Below, one piece after another: positions 9,687 through 22,849 of a stretch of DNA of 64,000 nucleotides. The translations under genes and the position numbers were made by a program. The notes under the pieces were generated by a model, which saw only the letters and a list, made by a program, of their open reading frames with translations, did no database searches and had not been told where the DNA came from. The stretch is taken from NCBI RefSeq assembly GCF_021130785.1, contig NW_025776205.1, forward strand, positions 1 to 64,000. Reading direction: 5' to 3'. Origin of the DNA: Homalodisca vitripennis (Eukaryota > Arthropoda > Insecta > Hemiptera > Cicadellidae). The number at the start of each line of letters is the position of its first letter. The first letter of the stretch is position 1.

Positions 9687-11771
9687 TGTACTTTTTATTG
9701 AACAATCATTTATTTCATCATAAAAATTAATAAAAGAAGCAGAAAACTAATAAAATAAAAAACATATACAATCGATAAGCTAAGAAAAAACAGTAACAAG
9801 AGTACTCGCGCGGAGCACAGTTGTGCTCCAAGAGCGTAGCGCTTAAGTAAATAATTCACAAAACTGCGATGCACGCTGACAGACGACTACAAAGACACTG
9901 GTCGACAGAGGGTGAGTGGGGTGAAAGGTAGATGACCGCTCAAGGTCATCGGCGCTACCAACTGTCACCGACACCAAAAACAAAATACCTGGAGCACAAC
10001 TGTGCTCCGCGCGACTACTGGAGTGTTAAATGTAATTGTATATATTTCTTAGATATTCAGGAATAATTGTATATTTCCAGTGGGAAACTGTAGTTTTGTA
10101 CTACCCTTGATGTTATTCAACAGGCATCTCTCAGATCAGTGCATTAATGGATCGTTTGTTTGGCAAAAGGAAGGAAATGTTGTAAAACTGAGGATTTTTA
10201 TCCCACCATCCATATAGTACCTAATACTAAAAAGTTGTGCTTGCTTATTATAAGCTTACTTTTTGTCATTGCAACACATTTTTATTTACAGCAAAAAAGT
10301 TTGCAATTTTCATTTAATAATCCGTATTTGAAATAAAACGTTTTAATACAATATTTTCATATAACAGGGATATTGAAATGGGTGTCACATAACGTATAGA
10401 ATACTTATTATTGAAGACATATTCCCGTCCTATTGTGTTTTTTAGAACATATTTTATTCGTTTCAGCTGTAATGAAAAATCCCATTTATGAAATAAATTT
10501 CACCCTTACGTACATTCGAGAATCGAGATGCATATTGGTCCCAGTCCTTACAGAGGATATGTAAGTAAATACCTTACTTTCCTTGCCTCAGTCTGTCAGA
10601 AGCTGGCCCCTTCAGAGCTTTTCCCTCAAACAAATAAGTTAGGCCTATTGAACTCTATAAATACAGCCTTAAAAGGGATGATAAACCTACATCATAATAT
10701 ATATTTCTGTGTTTTAAAAACTATAGTTGACAATGTATTGTTCAGAAAACACTATAAATGTTCAAAATAATCTTATTCAACTCATTAACTTACATGAAAA
10801 ATTAGAGTTTAAGGATTGTTTGCCAAAAAGGTATGAACTTATAAACATGTATACGTTACATACAATTAGCCATGGTGGGAAGAATTGGTGTCATATGAAT
10901 GTTGAGTCTAGCTCCGGTTACCTACATCTTAATGCAGCGCCAAGAATCTAATGTGAATCGGGATTCTCACTGTCCCATCACGTGCACAATTGAATCGACA
11001 ACGAACTGGAGCTAAACTTAACATTCATATGAAGTCAACCTTTCCCACATTGGCTACTTTGGATGTGGAAAACTCGGTTGCTCCACAGTGCTTAGAGATC
11101 GTTTTAGTGACATGTCGATACAATGTAAATTTTTTATTTGGAGTTTCTTCGTTTTTGACTGTTTTTAGATCTCTTCAGATGAACATGTCTCCAGATTCCA
11201 GAAGTCAAGTCTGTAATAAAATAAGATTTCAAACATTGAATTAAGAGGACTGTGAACTGGAACTGAACTCAACATTCATGTACAAGCTGTTCCGGGAATT
11301 GTTCTAACATGAGAGAGACTGCGCTTACGATGATCTAGAAAGAATGGTTAACTGACTAATAGCGTCAGTAAATCTATTAACAATATTTTCATCATACAAA
11401 AGACATAAAAATATGATGCTTACGAATTTTTCAAACCATGAAACATTGGTCTTGATTTGTACTCCACATAAAATGAAGTGTTTTCGTTTTTAGAAAGTCG
11501 TGAACAAGACAATTTCTATAGAAAACAATAACGCATTTGCAATAAAGTATAATGCTTCTCAATTCAAGCACCTTTATTAAGAAATTGTGGGGTTAAGAAA
11601 TTTAGTTTAAGGCTCGTGCAACGCGTTTTTAAGTAGAAAGATTTACCGACAGAATTTATACATAGCTGCTCTGATATTCTAACCACTATCAACAGAGGAT
11701 TTACCGCAGTATTGGTACAAAAGAATTTACTGTGGTTTAATAATCAGAGACAGTGAGTCACAACTATTTAT

Positions 11772-14103
<2,332 letters not shown>

Positions 14104-14116
14104 ATATCCAAATCCA

Positions 14117-14185
14117 CACAGAGCTCGTGGAAGCGGTTAACAGAGTACAGCTGCAGCGGGGAGATATCAGGATTAGTTCTTAGTT
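14117..14185 (-). repeat. Near-identical 65-bp island, copy 1
   Basis: A segment around CGTGGAAGCGGTTAACAGAG through GATTAGTTCTTA is almost base-for-base the same as 20767-20833, in the same orientation, while the flanks of the two are unrelated. On the minus strand one frame reads NPDISPLQLYSVNRFH. A diverged third copy lies at 58490-58545. The function is unknown; it could be a scrap of an exon or of a transposon. Confidence 0.7.
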
Positions 14186-14475
14186 CTTAACTTGTTTAAA
14201 ATTTCACAGAATAAGATATATTATTTTAAGAATGATTGGGCTATAATTTACTAAAACGATTTTAACATATGCTTCACATTTTATCAAACGTAGGATATTT
14301 TCCTTTAGGTTTAGATTATTATCAAAAACCTACTACGTTTTTGTTTGTGATAATGTTTACATACTTATATTGTAGCAAACACACTGTATTTTAGTATTAC
14401 ATTTTCCAATTCTATTTCTCATGGTTACTGTAATATGTTTTGTTATTTCAAAATGACGGTTATTTAAATATGGGA

Positions 14476-14665
14476 GTGCCGATGGTCGAGCGGTCTAAGA
14501 CGTTGGACTTTGAGTCTGAGTTAGAGATGGCGCAGGTTGGAATCCTGACTTTTTATAGGTACCATCGACCTTGTACTATATGGACTCGCCCGTTTATTCT
14601 GTTTGATAAGATCCTCGCATAAGTTAGTGGCCAATAAGAATGAGCAGAATAATTAATAAAAGGGT
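14476..14665 (+). mobile_element. tRNA-derived SINE, copy 1 (Leu/Ser-like head)
   Basis: The 5' part resembles a type II tRNA: an A-box-like GGTCGAGCGG with CTAAGACG, a long variable region, and a B-box-like GGTTGGAATCC at 14535-14545. The tail (ACCTTGTA..., TTATTCTG..., ATAAGATCCT, TAGTGGCC) is shared with a second copy at 37453-37655, which shows a dispersed family and not a tRNA gene. The B box has one change from consensus. It may retain little RNA polymerase III activity. Confidence 0.7.
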
Positions 14666-15237
14666 ATCGACTTCTCCTTAAACAAATGAAAGCGTATTGT
14701 TCTACTCTTTTAAAATAACAGGAAAAATAACTTTCTGTTGTATTGTTATATAAATACAATTTAAAAAAAATAAATTCAGTTCCACGATTAAAATAAACTG
14801 TTATTTTTAAATTTATTTCACCAAACCATATAAATACAATTTCATACTTATTGTTTTGTTAAAATTAATATTTTCACTGTAAATCTTTTAAAGATCTTCT
14901 AGAATATAACATACACAACTCATCTGAAACACTTTGAATTGCTTTTACCTCAAACACATTTTGAGGAACTTATTAATTTTAGTTACTTCTCTTATTTCCA
15001 ACAAACATTTATTTGTGCTAGTGTTTAACCCAAACGTTTATACATACAAATATACACAACGTAAATGTTAATCATTCCAAAATGTGCATAGACATAAGGA
15101 AATGAATTTTAAGGGGATCACCCATATATTAGTTTGTTCAGTATTCTATAAATGCTCCAATTTTATGTTGTACTACATTAAGTACACTACTATAAATATA
15201 GTACATTAAGTTTGTTTAAAAGGTAAATATGATTACA

Positions 15238-15500
15238 TCAGTAACCTCTGCCCAACTCTCAGCAGATTTATTAACACTATATAAATTGAACAGAATCCAA
15301 ACAAAGCATTGGCCACATATTGACGACCGGTACTAGTAAGTAATGCTCTGTCAGACGCATGGCCAACAAGGAGTAATCAATCTTTCTGATAAACGAGAAC
15401 TCATACATAGGTGCTGAGTCACACATTTCCTTATATACCACTAATGTTGTGTAATGATCTGTAATATCAGTAACCTCTGCCAACTCTCAGCAGATTTTTA
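15238..15500. repeat. Direct repeat of CAGTAACCTCTGCC..., spacing about 228 bp
   Basis: The roughly 30-bp segment TCAGTAACCTCTGCC(C)AACTCTCAGCAGATTT-like occurs at 15238 and 15466. The second copy opens the left side of the nested inverted repeat below. Confidence 0.65.
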
Positions 15501-15815
15501 CAACTTGTATTGAAGGCACGTTTCACTTATGGTCGGTTCAATATTGCTGCATTTACTTTATATATAGAGGCGTTTAATTTTTTCTATAAATTTACAGTAA
15601 CTATATAGTCAACAACGATAGGTCAGTGATATATAACGTTGTCATCATTTTGCTTTGATATTTATATTCATATTTATGTGTCACACACTTACATTCCATA
15701 AAAGGTTTTACCTTTAAGGTATTTTTATTTTCCTTTAAAATACTTTCAGCAACAACAAAACTAAATCCCAGTTTTCATAAATGAATGACAACTCATTAAG
15801 GATAGCTCAACTCCG
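15440..15815 (+). repeat. Nested inverted repeat, left half
   Basis: Shared words in reverse complement with 17635-17995 include the ATGATCTGTAATATCAGTAAC segment, TTGTATTGAAGGCACGTTTC, the TTTAATTTTTCTATAAA segment and the TTTCATAAATGAATGACAA segment. The two halves are about 1.8 kb apart, near the centre of the large structure. Confidence 0.75.
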
Positions 15816-17634
15816 AGCCACATAGGGGCAATGTTGGGGCGGATACAATCGCTGACCAGAGTTTCATTATTCAGTAGTTCCTGAAGCGAATTGAAACATC
15901 CTCATCATCCCAATGTTCTGAACGCGTATACTCGTATCCTTCACATTGCAGTCTATGACACTAATTCTATATAGAAAATATGAGCGATTCTGCGTAGCAG
16001 GTGACTATACTTTATACAAGGTATGAATCCATTCTACCTCTTCTGGTATTACAGGCTTGTTTAAAGTTTTATACAACATTTTAAGTCAAAATGTACATGT
16101 ATTATTACTACTTCACATTCAAAAAGGCAAATAATAATGCCCTGTTCCTTTACAACATTTATTTATTCGACAATTACTGTATTAACTCTATGACATTATG
16201 TACCTTAGTAAAGCTCCGACGCTAACTCAACGAACACAACCATAGAATGTACGAGCAGTGTGAAAAGCGCCTTACATTATTGTTGCAGGCAATATGTATA
16301 CAGCCTCAATATTGCCGCCTTGTCTTGTCAGGCGCTACGTTCCGAAAACTTGCAATCGGAGTTCGCAGAGCTCCTCTTGCCAAAATCTGTATTCACATTA
16401 TTAGCTTTATACACCAAAATACTTTTTATGGAAATAGTTTTCATAATTACTTCTCGGTGTTCGACGGCTATAACAAAAAGACGGCAAACTGGATTGATTT
16501 AGTAGAAACCATAAACAAGGAACTATTTTGCATCAAAACTTTTGTACTAAATGGACGTTTATTAAAAACATGTGTTATATAAAACGTACACTAACATTGA
16601 TTTTGAGTTTGTCAGTTTACAATTTCCCTACTGGGTCCACTGGTTAGTTAGTTGAATAGGAAAAGGGTCGGTATAAGAACCTCCGACAAATCGGTGCCTT
16701 TTCAGTATTTTGTGGATTAAATTGTTGTTTTTTTCTGGTCTTAGTTCTTTCCACAAGTCTGTGTGGGAAATTGCGTAGGTAGCTCATTTATAGTAGAATT
16801 AAGATTTTTTATATGGGAAGATTTATAAATGAGAATAAAAAAGATTTGGAGTTTACTAAATAACTCAAGTGTTTAAGAAAGTACATGTCGTTGCAAATAT
16901 TATAGAAGTACAGTTTTCAATTTTAATATTAGTTCAATGTTATCTGCAATAACGATTTAATATACAAACAGCAGTCATGATTATTTGTATAAATTTAGAT
17001 ATAAAGATTCTAGTAAATGTATTCAATCATACGAGTAGTTATATAGGAATTTTAACTTTGCATCTTTACCAACACAAACAGGAAGGGGCAAACGTGGTAC
17101 GAAGATTTTTTATAGATAGTAATTACGAAAATCATATGATTATCCCATTCCAAAGCCCAATGTTACTTATTTTAAAAAACATCTTGGTACATAGGACCTA
17201 CGATTTTTTATTATGATGCCTCCTAACTTACGGAATATTAATAGTGTACAAGAATTTAGTAAATTCAATCTATTAGTTTTACAATTTTTACCTTTAGTAA
17301 AGTTTAAGATTTTAAGGTTAAGTTTAAGGTTATATTTTTCATTGTATTATTTTCCAGCCATTTAAATAAGTTTATATTTGTCCTCCAATCAGACTAAGTA
17401 TTGGTGATTCCTCTATATTCTATTTACTGTTGGAGATTTAACAATGAAAGTACATCTCCTTTATGTTATTATGTAACACTTTATTTTTATGTACAGAGTG
17501 GCATTTCTGGTTGATATAAAATTGTAAAATCTCATGTATAAATATAAAAAATTAAAGGAATTTAGAAAGATTATTGTTATACATTAACACAACACTACAA
17601 ATACACACAGGACAATCGTAATTTTTACATTATA
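15816..17634. other. Central spacer of the inverted-repeat structure
   Basis: An open frame of 111 codons (16247-16582, +) overlaps another of 80 codons in a second frame. Neither shows a recognisable domain. No transposase, helicase or polymerase motif is seen here, so if the structure is a mobile element it is probably non-autonomous. The rest is AT-rich. Confidence 0.35.
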
Positions 17635-17995
17635 AGCGATCCTGGCCTGTCCTTAATGATTTGTCATTCATTTATGAAACCTGGGATTTAATTGTTGCTG
17701 AAAGTATTTTAAAGGGGAATAAAAAATCTTAAAGGGTAAAACTTTTTATGAAATGTAATTGTTTGTCATATAAATGGTCGATATAAATATGAAATCAAAA
17801 TGAATACAACCTTATGTATCATTGACGTATCATTGTTGACAATATAATTTCTGTACATTTATAGAAAAATTAAACGGCTTTTTATATACTGTAAATGCCA
17901 CAAAATTTTACCAACTATAAGTGAAACGTGCCTTCAATACAAGTTGGAAATATCTGCTAAGAGTTGGCAGAGGTTACTGATATTACAGATCATTA
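17635..17995 (-). repeat. Nested inverted repeat, right half
   Basis: Reverse-complement partner of 15440-15815. Similarity stops near 17635 and 17995. It does not match the outer arms. Confidence 0.75.
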
Positions 17996-18224
17996 TGAAC
18001 ACATCATAAGAAAAATATACATTATGTTTTTTTTAATTAAACTGAGCTCTTAAACCAAAGAATTGCCTAAATGTTGAGCGTATAAAAATGTAGTCAACTG
18101 ACTCTCTTGTAGACAAAATCCGGATACAGAGCTCCTTATTTGTGTTCCAATGTTTTATAAGTTCAATCAAACCAGACTTGCCAGAACTATTGTGAAAGCT
18201 GTCACATCAGCATATGAAGCTTGA

Positions 18225-18550
18225 TAACAACATATCACCCTACTTCTCGCCGTCACATTTGTCTGTTACTCTAATGATTGGGTAGTAGTATTTGTTGTAG
18301 TAGACGTTAGCTACGTATCATGTAGAGCCATAATGAACGTGACAGTGTAAATATGTGGTCAGCTTCAGGCCATTATTACATCAACCCTCATCGTTTTACG
18401 GTTAAACACATATCACACTGAGTTATTCGCTATCACATGTCTTGTGACTCTCGGCACACGTGTTAAACATATGAGTGATATCGGTTTGTGACAGTGTAAC
18501 TATGTGGTCAGGTTCGGGGTATTAGTTAATCTTCTCACCACATGAATTTA
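18225..18550 (+). repeat. Extra partial copies of arm sequence inside the loop
   Basis: Two tandem units (about 18225-18400 and 18405-18550) resemble left-arm 6840-7040 in direct orientation and right-arm 25540-25720 in reverse complement. Shared words include CTCGCCGTCACATT, ATTGGGTAG, GTTGTAGTAG, AGAGCCATAATG and ACTATGTGGTCAG. The flanks do not match the arms. Confidence 0.75.
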
Positions 18551-19629
18551 TAATGCAACATTGTCTGATAATTCAGGAAAGGCACCAAAGTAGTTAGACT
18601 ACTCCTTAGCCAAAGGATAAAAATAAAAACATCATCTTATAAGAAATTTACATGGTGTGAAGTGAAGATGAAATCTAAATTTCCACAACTATGACATATG
18701 AGATAATGTTGGATTGGTCTAATATTGTAATGTATCACATACGCTGTAGGAATGCGTTCAAGCTGTCTTCAGCGTGCAATCAAACTGCCCATTCTTCATC
18801 ATATTCATAGTGAAACCATAACTTTTTTTTCTTCTGTGCTCTTTCCAACAGGATGGAAGTGATGTATCAGAATGTGACAAAGTGAGATTCAATTATAAAT
18901 AAAAATCGTATAAAAGTTAAAATCGCTTAAATCCAAGAAAAGATTGAAAATATTTCAATATCTACCTTTGTCTGATTAATATTTTGAAGCTACCTATAAA
19001 GTTCTTAAGACTGGTGGGGATGCATCAGCAACTGCGTTCTAGGGAGGTGCCACTTACTAAACTTCAGGCCGACCTTCAAGTGAGGTGAGAAGTAGCCAAT
19101 ATCTTATTTATTGCTAAATTGATGAGCGGAATGCTCAACTGTGCGATGGTCCTCTCTCAAGTAGATTACCGTACCACATCGTAGACTCGGTCACTTGATC
19201 GGTTCAGCAGGCGTCGCTACTCACGGTTATGACTTCCATGGTCCACTTGCGAGAATTCTTAAACGAAAATGCTCCACAAATGACTGGCTGTCTCCCTAAA
19301 TACTCCTGCATAAACATTTAAACTAAATGTACTGTTTATATTCAATTATTGCTACGGATTGTCATCCATTGGTAAGTCTTTAGTTATTGTTTGTAAACTT
19401 AATAGTTTTGCTGTTGTTATGAAACAAATATAAAATACTTTTTGGAACTAGTAAAGTATGAAATTCTACTGTGTACCTCTGGATTCTATGATATTCCATG
19501 TAGTCATCGCTCAGTTTACCTTCATTGGGAAACTAACGATTGACGTAATTTCTATTAAATGATTTTATGGTGCTGGCTAGGGTGCATTAAAGTCTGCTAG
19601 ATTAACCTTATTTAATGCTATGATATATA
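18551..19629. other. Loop DNA without a recognisable gene
   Basis: AT-rich to 19000. A more GC-balanced stretch at 19010-19260 has no open frame of note and no family I recognise. Confidence 0.35.
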
Positions 19630-20235
19630 TGGCCTGCTAAAATGAAGTCGTCTATATCATATAATTTCAATTCATAGTTTATAAAGTTAAAATTGTAAGC
19701 TAACATAAGTTTATGTAAATTAAGGGACCTACGGATTGAAATATATTTTTTAACATCCAATATCTGTAACAGTAACATACCTAAAGATTGACATCAATTT
19801 GATAGTCATCTATATCACTGAAATTTCTAGCTAAATTTGACTAGGTTTAAATGCTAAACTTATCTGAAATCTCTGTAAAATAACCTTGACTAACGATTGG
19901 CATGACATTTCATAGAGTAAATTTTACTTGCAATATTTATGTCATCTTTATCACAAACGTTTCTAGCCAAATTTGTCTAGGTTAAAATTCTAAACTAACT
20001 TCAAATATCTGTAAACTAATGTTTGACATCAATTTTAATGAATTTTGTGTCGGTCATCTATGTCACAAAATTTTATAGTCAAATTTGTCTAAGTTTAAAT
20101 TTTAAACTTACGTGAAATGTCTGTAAGCTAATGGTTGACATCAATTGTCACGTATTTTTTGATTGTCATCTATGTCACAAAATTTTTAGTCAAATGTGAC
20201 CTAGGTAAAAATACTAATCTCTATAAACTAACTCA
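19630..20235. repeat. Degenerate tandem repeat, period about 115-138 bp
   Basis: Units are marked by GTCATCTATGTCACAAAAT or variants near 19804, 19942, 20053 and 20168. Each is followed by a TAGxCAAATTTGxCTAGGTTAAA-type segment and a TTGACATCAAT segment. About four and a half units have drifted well apart. Confidence 0.7.
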
Positions 20236-20314
20236 TAGTAACAGGTAAAGTAAAGATATCTTATTTTACTCGGCAGAGAGAAACCAACTGTAAAACTAAA
20301 CCTGAAGATCGACG

Positions 20315-20435
20315 GCTTAAAGGTGACTTCCGAACCACAACCAATGGCCGGGCAAGTGGGCTGCTTGCAAAGAAAGGATCTCTCAGCGGTCACCCGTCCA
20401 AGCAGAAAACACGCTCGACCTTGCTTGATCTGGTT
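20315..20435 (-). mobile_element. 5S rRNA-like fragment (5S-derived SINE or pseudogene)
   Basis: On the minus strand GATCAAGCAAGGTCGAGCGTG is followed by CTTGGACGGGTGACCGCT. This resembles the internal control region of 5S rRNA (AAGCAxCGTCGGGCxTGG ... TTGGATGGGTGACC). The following GCAAGCAGCCC and GGTTCGGAAGTCACC segments are not 5S, so this is probably a 5S-headed repeat and not a true 5S gene. Only the core is present and it is diverged. Confidence 0.5.
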
Positions 20436-20766
20436 ATCTTGCGAAAAGCGTTGTACGCACTACACTGCACCATTCTTGATCTTCAGACGTTCCTTTAGTA
20501 GAATAATTAAAATTCATACAACTATAAAACTCTTCCCCACGGTTCTAATGTTGCAATTTTAATCTTATGAAGTTAATAACAACTGACTACTTCAACATTT
20601 GTGATGCTCAGATTATTTATTTTTTAAATAACTTTAAAACATAACTATTATTTAAAAATTAAACAACATGAGCATACATTCACTTCTTCAGTACAGAAAT
20701 AACAGTTGTATTAGTTATAAAGAAATTTCAAGCTTTAGTTAAATGTGTAAGCGCTGACCAGATCAA

Positions 20767-20833
20767 CACAGAGGTCGTGGAAGCGGTTAACAGAGTACAG
20801 CTGCAGCGGGGAGATATCAGGATTAGTTCTTAA
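20767..20833 (-). repeat. Near-identical 65-bp island, copy 2
   Basis: Matches 14117-14185 in direct orientation with about one difference plus a short internal duplication of TAGTTCT in copy 1. On the minus strand it lies inside a 74-codon frame (20735-20959) reading NPDISPLQLYSVNRFHDLCV. That frame is not recognised. Confidence 0.7.
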
Positions 20834-20835
20834 CT

Positions 20836-21724
20836 TGTTTATTTCGGAATTATTATTATCGAGAAAGTGTTTCATGGATAAAGGCAAATCGCTGAGGTTA
20901 TGCTCATTTATAATTTTATGATACAAAACTGCATACTTATAAATTGCTTTATATTCCAAAGATTAAGTTGAATCTTTTAGTGAAAAGTTGTTTCATGATT
21001 AAATTTATTGATTTATATCACAAAATTACAATTTTAGTCTCTGAGGATTAATTTACTAAAATTATAAATGGTTATCAGTGTTTTAAAATTTTCTAAATGT
21101 TACAAAACCTGTATTATGTGTTTCGAGCCCCTGTTGGAAAGTTGCCACTTGTGCGATCTTTGAATATCTTTATACAGTTATAATTAACTCTTGAACGAAT
21201 AATTCATTACTTTCAATATATTCAGAATTGGAATTGTGTGTTTGTTTGGTAAAAAATTGCAAACACGAAACATTTTAAGAAGATTGGAAATAAGGTGCAC
21301 CAGTATAGCTCCTGAAATGTTAGTATAAATATATGTTTCATAGTAATATTATTATTAATGCGAAAGTGCTTTTGATTGTTTATACTGCTTCCACGCATAA
21401 ACTGTTCAAACCGATTGTATTGAAATTTTACATGGACATTCTTAGGGTCTCTGTAGTTAATATAGGTATATTCTTTTTTTAAACATCTCTCCGGATTACG
21501 CTCCACTCGTGTCTAAAGCGGCAACAAATCTCATCTTGGTCTCTACAGTAATGTAATAAAGTCATTGAAAAAAACTGTTAAATGTAATCAACTATTCTGT
21601 GCAAACATTATGCTATGACAGCACAACTATATGTTTAGTTAATTTAACTATTATTTTTAACTTGTTTATATTTATATAACGGAACTCAACCGTGGAATGT
21701 GGGATGGTGCCTTAGGATAGGTTA
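20836..21724. other. Loop DNA, nothing recognised
   Basis: AT-rich. The 94-codon minus frame at 21222-21506 shows no domain and has the composition of random AT-rich translation. Confidence 0.35.
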
Positions 21725-22060
21725 CGAATCAGATGTCCCATGACCGCTGTAGAGCAGAAAAATCAGTGTATTACAGTATACACTTTACTGCTGGAGAGAA
21801 CGGTACAGTGCTGAAGGGTAGTTAATGGAGTCAAGTCGATAACAAGTAGATGAACAATGAAGAAGATGTAAGTGGTCGGTGGAGTTTGAGGATAGACAGC
21901 AAGTCAAGATGAGTGAAGCGCCTAGGGAGGGTCTCGGGTTGTGCAGTAGGACCAAGCTATGATGTAATCCCACTTCGAGGAATCTGCCGAGTCAAAGTGG
22001 TGTAGAGCTTGAGCCTTGATGTAATCGCCCATCGCACCATGAAAGTCTTCCGAACAAACT
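21725..22060 (-). repeat. Dispersed repeat, inverted partner of 27780-28110
   Basis: Its reverse complement follows 27780-28110 closely, including ACTCGGCAGATTCCTCG, GCGCTTCACTCATCT, TCCTCAAACTCCA, ACTTACATCTTCTTCATTG, TCGACTTGACTCCATTAAC and TGTAATACACTGAT. The two copies flank the right arm on either side. Confidence 0.85.
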
Positions 22061-22681
22061 AAGGGGTTCTAAATAGGAAACGAACATCACTGTGAAGGAA
22101 TAATTCAAGCTGTGTCATGGGGGTAGCGGTCAGCTGATTGTACCACGCAGGGCCGGCGTAGAAGATAGAGAGACTTATGATCGAAGTTTAAATTTATACA
22201 GTGAAAGCATAACAAAAGCAACAACAATTCTAATTTCAACATCATGGCAACAAAGAAAGCTAATTAATATGGACTGAATTTACCTAATTTAAATAAATTG
22301 GGAATGAGCACATGTAAGGAATTGAATTTGGTATCCTTAGACATTACGGGGCGGCATTATGTACAGTAGCTGAAGAAACAAAAAGACGGAGAGACTCGGT
22401 GACGATACAAGCGAGCGCCCTGAATGAATCCGAGGTTATAGCCAAGTTTGATTTATTAAGAAATGCACTACTGTTACTAATGACATTTTTATGACAAAAT
22501 CGTCCAGGAGACATCGCATACATTTTTAAATTATGAGGAATACGATACTGATTAGATATATAAACACTAATTTAATGCCTATAATCGGTGTGATTTAATG
22601 ATTCTTAGTTTTTTAATTCAATAAGAACATATGTATCCACACAATTTAAAAGACAACTTTTGAATCAAATCTCATAAACAA

Positions 22682-22727
<46 letters not shown>

Positions 22728-22849
22728 GCGAGAGTTAACCAAATGTTTTGAATTTATCGAAATATGTTTTAATGATGATGAAGTCGACGTGATATGACAA
22801 GTACTTTCTAGAGGTTCATTCCGTAATCTGCCTTGTTAAATTCGTGTGT
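22061..22849. other. Spacer inside right arm with (TA)n at 22684-22724
   Basis: No gene. The TA microsatellite lies just inside the right arm's inner end, mirroring the CT/AT tract on the left. Confidence 0.45.

Larger units (their letters stand above)
7621..10029 (-). mobile_element. piggyBac-superfamily transposon with TTAA target duplication
   Basis: The element (7625-10025) is flanked by TTAA at 7621-7624 and 10026-10029. The terminal inverted repeats start CACTCC and match for about 20 bp with three mismatches. An 18-bp palindrome GGAGCAC..GTGCTCC lies at 7669-7686, 9812-9829 and 9991-10008. Next to each is a CGCGCG word. The 2.4-kb length, TTAA specificity and single transposase ORF fit an autonomous-size piggyBac. 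The matching position in the right inverted-repeat arm (24385-24388) is an empty site, which proves insertion after the arms existed. The intact TTAA and limited decay point to a relatively young insertion. Confidence 0.93.
5535..11625 (+). repeat. Left arm of a 21.7-kb inverted-repeat structure
   Basis: The arm begins TGTTCCATAGGGGCG and matches the reverse complement of the right arm collinearly. Matched landmarks are 5535-5720 with 27075-27254, 6070-6370 with about 26270-26720, 6840-7040 with 25540-25720, 7200-7350 with 25070-25480, 10500-10660 with 23820-23960, 11040-11180 with 23280-23420 and 11310-11620 with about 22850-23170. The outer ends are abrupt and share no obvious target-site duplication. 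The inner end fades near 11625. The arm is interrupted by piggyBac. Divergence is substantial, with many indels, so the duplication is old. No coding capacity is conserved between the arms. Confidence 0.85.

Noticed and set aside
982..10029. A Teratorn-like fusion of piggyBac with a viral polymerase
   Set aside because: piggyBac has its own TTAA-bounded ends at 7621 and 10029. It sits inside the inverted-repeat arm and does not enclose the polymerase.
10528..11244. Possible protein shared by both inverted-repeat arms (VENSVAP.CLE segment)
   Set aside because: The matching right-arm stretch (23302-23556) shows many amino acid changes and a frame-breaking indel, so there is no sign of coding constraint.
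14476..14550. A functional tRNA gene
   Set aside because: Stem pairing is poor, the B box is altered, and the downstream tail is shared with a second locus, so it is a SINE.
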